A stretch of DNA of 64,000 nt, taken from positions 10,277 to 74,276 of the forward strand of contig CAJUHP010000008.1 in assembly GCA_910586125.1 (NCBI GenBank). Direction: 5' to 3'. Both the position numbers and the translations under genes were made by a program. The first letter of the stretch is position 1. Every line of letters begins with the position of its first letter. The DNA comes from an uncultured Lachnospiraceae bacterium. GTDB taxonomy: Bacteria > Bacillota > Clostridia > Lachnospirales > Lachnospiraceae. This document shows, piece after piece, positions 61,958 to 64,000 of this stretch. Below the pieces are notes generated by a model, which saw nothing but the letters and a program-made list of their open reading frames with translations, did no database searches and was not told the DNA's origin.

Positions 61958-63127
61958 TTATATGCCGTTTTGCGTATCGTTCTCTTGCTGTCTCTGGCCA
62001 GAAGGCTGTGCCTGTTCTGCTTGCGGTTGCGGCATTGGTTCCGTACCAGGGAATTGTCCCGTCTGTTTCGCCGGCTTCTCCCTAAGCTTTACCTTATCTC
62101 TGGCATAGCGCCTCCTGTCGTCATCCATCGCGGCGTAATGCTTCTTGGTCGTATTTACATCCGTATGTCCCAATACGTCAGCCACCAGATAGATATCGCC
62201 GGTTTCCCGGTACAGGCTGGTACCATATGTACTGCGCAGCTTATGCGGCGTGATCTTTTTCAGGCTTGTAACGGTTTGCGAGTATTTTTTTACAAGATTT
62301 TCCACAGCGCGGACGCTGATCCGCCGGTTCTGCAAAGAGAGAAAAAGCGCCTCTTCACTGCCATTCTCAGCGATTATCCGTTTTCTCTGTTCGAGATAGG
62401 GGAGCAGAGCCTCCTCCACTTCGTCACCAAAATATACAACGACTTCTTTTCCCCCTTTTCGGTGAATCCGGATACCGCCGCTATTTAAGTCTACATCTTT
62501 TAAATCCAAGCCGACACATTCAGATACCCGGATGCCGGTTCCCAAAAGAAGCGTCATCAAAGCAAGATCCCGGATTTTATTTTTCTCGTGAAAGGCAGCC
62601 TGACGTTTACTCAGCTTTTCGCCGCTTTCCACCGCGTCCAAAAGAAGAGCGACTTCATCCGGTTCCAGACGAATAATTTCCTTATCCGGTACTTTGGGGA
62701 GAAGCAGGAGAGCAGCGGGGTTATTTTGAATGGCTTCCTTTCGATAGTAATAATTGTAGAAGCTTTTTAAAGAGGAGAGTTTACGCTTGATTCCCCGTTC
62801 TTTGTTAATATGATCTTCTTCATCCTTTTCATAGTATTTGAGATATTCCGCGTATTCCTCCAAATCGGAGAGCGTAAGCTGTTCCAGATCCTCTGTCTTT
62901 ATGTGTTCCAGACCTTTTTTGGCGAATTCCGGATTTCTGGAAATCAGAAAATCAAAGAAAACCCGAAGATCATAAGCATAGGCAATTCTGGTGCGGGATG
63001 CGGTGACTGGTTCCATACCACGGAAAAAATCTTTGGTAAAGGGTGGGAGAGAATGGATGAGTTCTCTTAATTTCTGTGTATTTTCGATATCGACCTGTTC
63101 GTAATACGGCCGTCTGGATATTGCCAT
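61958..63127 (-). CDS. Tyrosine recombinase (XerC/XerD-like)
   Basis: The 389-residue protein has an N-terminal SAM-like core-binding domain (about 15-140) and a catalytic domain with all active-site residues visible: R200 (GTGIRVSE), a lysine in HRKGGKE, H295 and R298 (HKLRST), H321 (LGHTD) and Y331 (KKHYAAM). The C-terminal tail (about 350-389) is Gln/Pro-rich and not part of the fold. With no phage genes or att sites nearby, it is more likely a chromosomal Xer-type recombinase than an integrase. Confidence 0.88.
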   Translation of the reverse strand: MAISRRPYYEQVDIENTQKLRELIHSLPPFTKDFFRGMEPVTASRTRIAYAYDLRVFFDFLISRNPEFAKKGLEHIKTEDLEQLTLSDLEEYAEYLKYYEKDEEDHINKERGIKRKLSSLKSFYNYYYRKEAIQNNPAALLLLPKVPDKEIIRLEPDEVALLLDAVESGEKLSKRQAAFHEKNKIRDLALMTLLLGTGIRVSECVGLDLKDVDLNSGGIRIHRKGGKEVVVYFGDEVEEALLPYLEQRKRIIAENGSEEALFLSLQNRRISVRAVENLVKKYSQTVTSLKKITPHKLRSTYGTSLYRETGDIYLVADVLGHTDVNTTKKHYAAMDDDRRRYARDKVKLREKPAKQTGQFPGTEPMPQPQAEQAQPSGQRQQENDTQNGI

Positions 63128-63144
63128 GATAAAATTCCCTTCCG

Positions 63145-63927
63145 CTATTTACTTGGGTGGTTCATTCCCTTCTGATGTTTTCTGGTTCGATATTCCATTG
63201 ACGCATTTGATTTTTCCGGCCAGCCGGGAATGTGCCCGTTGATGATAGCTGAAAACATGCGTTCTCTGGAACCGGGATTTTCCTGGTTTAACTGTTTGAC
63301 CAGGCTTTTGACATAGGAACGACGAGTCTGACCGTCTACCGGACAGGGATTTTTGCAGACCGGCAATTCATATTTATGCGCAAAACCAATTACATCCATT
63401 TCATCTACATACATCAGAGGGCGAATGACGGTAAGTTTCATGCGATCCAGATAGGTGACCGGTGAAAAGCTGTGAAAACGGCCTTCATAGATCAGGGACA
63501 ACAGCATTGTCTCGATCATATCGTCTTTATGATGGGCATACGCAATCTTATTACAGCCAAGGCGTTCCGCCTCCTGATTGAAAGCGCCTTTGCGCAGTTT
63601 TGCGCAGAGAGAACAGGGACTGGCTTCTTTTCGGATATCAAAGAGAATCGGGCCGATGTCGGTTTTTACAATGCTGTACGGTATGGCGAGCTGCGTACAG
63701 AGAGCCTGAATCCGATCCAGATTAAAATTGTCCAGACCCAGATCCACGGTTATGGCATGAACGGAAAATTTCTTTGGATAAAAGCGCATCAGACCGTGAA
63801 GGGCATACAGCATGGTCAGAGAATCTTTGCCGCCGGAGATACCGGCGGCAATACAGTCGCCGTCCGCAATCATTTGATAATCATCAACTGCCTTGCGAGT
63901 ATAGCTTAATAATTGCTGCAGTTTCAT
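63145..63927 (-). CDS. TtcA-like tRNA 2-thiocytidine biosynthesis protein
   Basis: I place the start at 63927, where GGAGG lies at proper distance; an upstream in-frame ATG at 63939 precedes that site. The 260-residue protein is a PP-loop ATPase with SGGKDS near residue 33, SPCSLCAKLRKG with two cysteines, and HHKDDMIETMLL. These are TtcA features, where the cysteines hold an iron-sulfur cluster used to thiolate cytidine 32 of tRNA. Related PP-loop enzymes with other targets exist, so the substrate is not certain. Confidence 0.82.
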   Translation of the reverse strand: MKLQQLLSYTRKAVDDYQMIADGDCIAAGISGGKDSLTMLYALHGLMRFYPKKFSVHAITVDLGLDNFNLDRIQALCTQLAIPYSIVKTDIGPILFDIRKEASPCSLCAKLRKGAFNQEAERLGCNKIAYAHHKDDMIETMLLSLIYEGRFHSFSPVTYLDRMKLTVIRPLMYVDEMDVIGFAHKYELPVCKNPCPVDGQTRRSYVKSLVKQLNQENPGSRERMFSAIINGHIPGWPEKSNASMEYRTRKHQKGMNHPSK

Positions 63928-63985
63928 GAATTCCTCCATAAATATTTAATAAAGATAATATGTAACAAAAGCCAGAGTTGAAAGG

Positions 63986-64000
63986 AGATCGGAAGAGCAC
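63986..64000 (+). other. Illumina adapter sequence at the contig end
   Basis: The last 15 bases, AGATCGGAAGAGCAC, are identical to the start of the Illumina TruSeq adapter. They are most likely untrimmed adapter and not genomic. The preceding 58 bases (63928-63985) hold the ttcA-like ribosome site and an AT-rich stretch with no clear promoter. Confidence 0.93.

Noticed and set aside
61958..63127. Phage or integrative element integrase
   Set aside because: The protein is a full tyrosine recombinase, but there are no phage genes, tRNA gene, or direct repeats suggesting an attachment site nearby.

Overview
The window looks like the chromosome of a Gram-positive anaerobe of the class Clostridia, most likely a Lachnospiraceae-type gut bacterium. 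This rests on gene content and order (miaB-mutS-mutL, yhbY-nadD/yqeK-rsfS-yfcE, divergent lexA/yneA, strong AGGAGG ribosome binding sites, consensus sigma-A promoters) and is not a species call. I saw no rRNA, tRNA, CRISPR array, prophage or insertion sequence.

Region 1 (1 to about 40600) is a long, one-direction glycan gene cluster with tight spacing, several ATGA overlaps and no convincing internal terminator. It holds three cytidylyltransferase-type genes, a PdxA-like dehydrogenase, two CDP-glycerol-type polymer transferases, two LicD-type phosphotransferases, a GDP-D-glycero-alpha-D-manno-heptose pathway packed into two ORFs, about a dozen glycosyltransferases of GT2, GT4, GT32, Gtf3-like, GT-D, DUF4422 and DUF5672 type, two TylF-like methyltransferases and one FkbM methyltransferase with two decayed relatives. 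Together they suggest a heptose-containing, heavily decorated, polyol-phosphate-substituted surface polysaccharide or teichoic-acid-like polymer. No flippase, polymerase or priming transferase for the main polymer is visible, so the locus probably extends left of the window. The stretch from about 2.7 to 36.6 kb is clearly more AT-rich than both flanks and mosaic.

The most striking feature of region 1 is a roughly 90-110 residue Rossmann-like module (hydrophobic strand, G-x-G-type turn, second strand ending in D or DN, later a hydrophobic 'I-I-I-A' strand). It recurs at the N or C terminus of 18 of the 25 intact ORFs between 6268 and 40604, attached to unrelated catalytic domains, once alone behind a membrane anchor and once in tandem.

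Region 2 (40601-46557) has its own promoter and forms an Arn-like cassette: a WecE/RffA-type sugar 4-aminotransferase, two small EamA/SMR proteins like ArnE/ArnF, an ArnC/GtrB-like polyprenyl-phosphate glycosyltransferase, an ATP-grasp ligase and a polytopic GT-C-like protein. It probably makes, loads, flips and transfers a 4-amino sugar.

Region 3 (46587-64000) is housekeeping: miaB, a C39-like peptidase lipoprotein, mutS, mutL, a MATE transporter, yhbY, a nadD-yqeK fusion, rsfS, yfcE, a hairpin terminator pair, lexA and yneA divergent around four SOS boxes, hom, azlCD, a tyrosine recombinase and a TtcA-like protein. The last 15 bases match the Illumina TruSeq adapter, so the window ends at a contig edge with untrimmed adapter.
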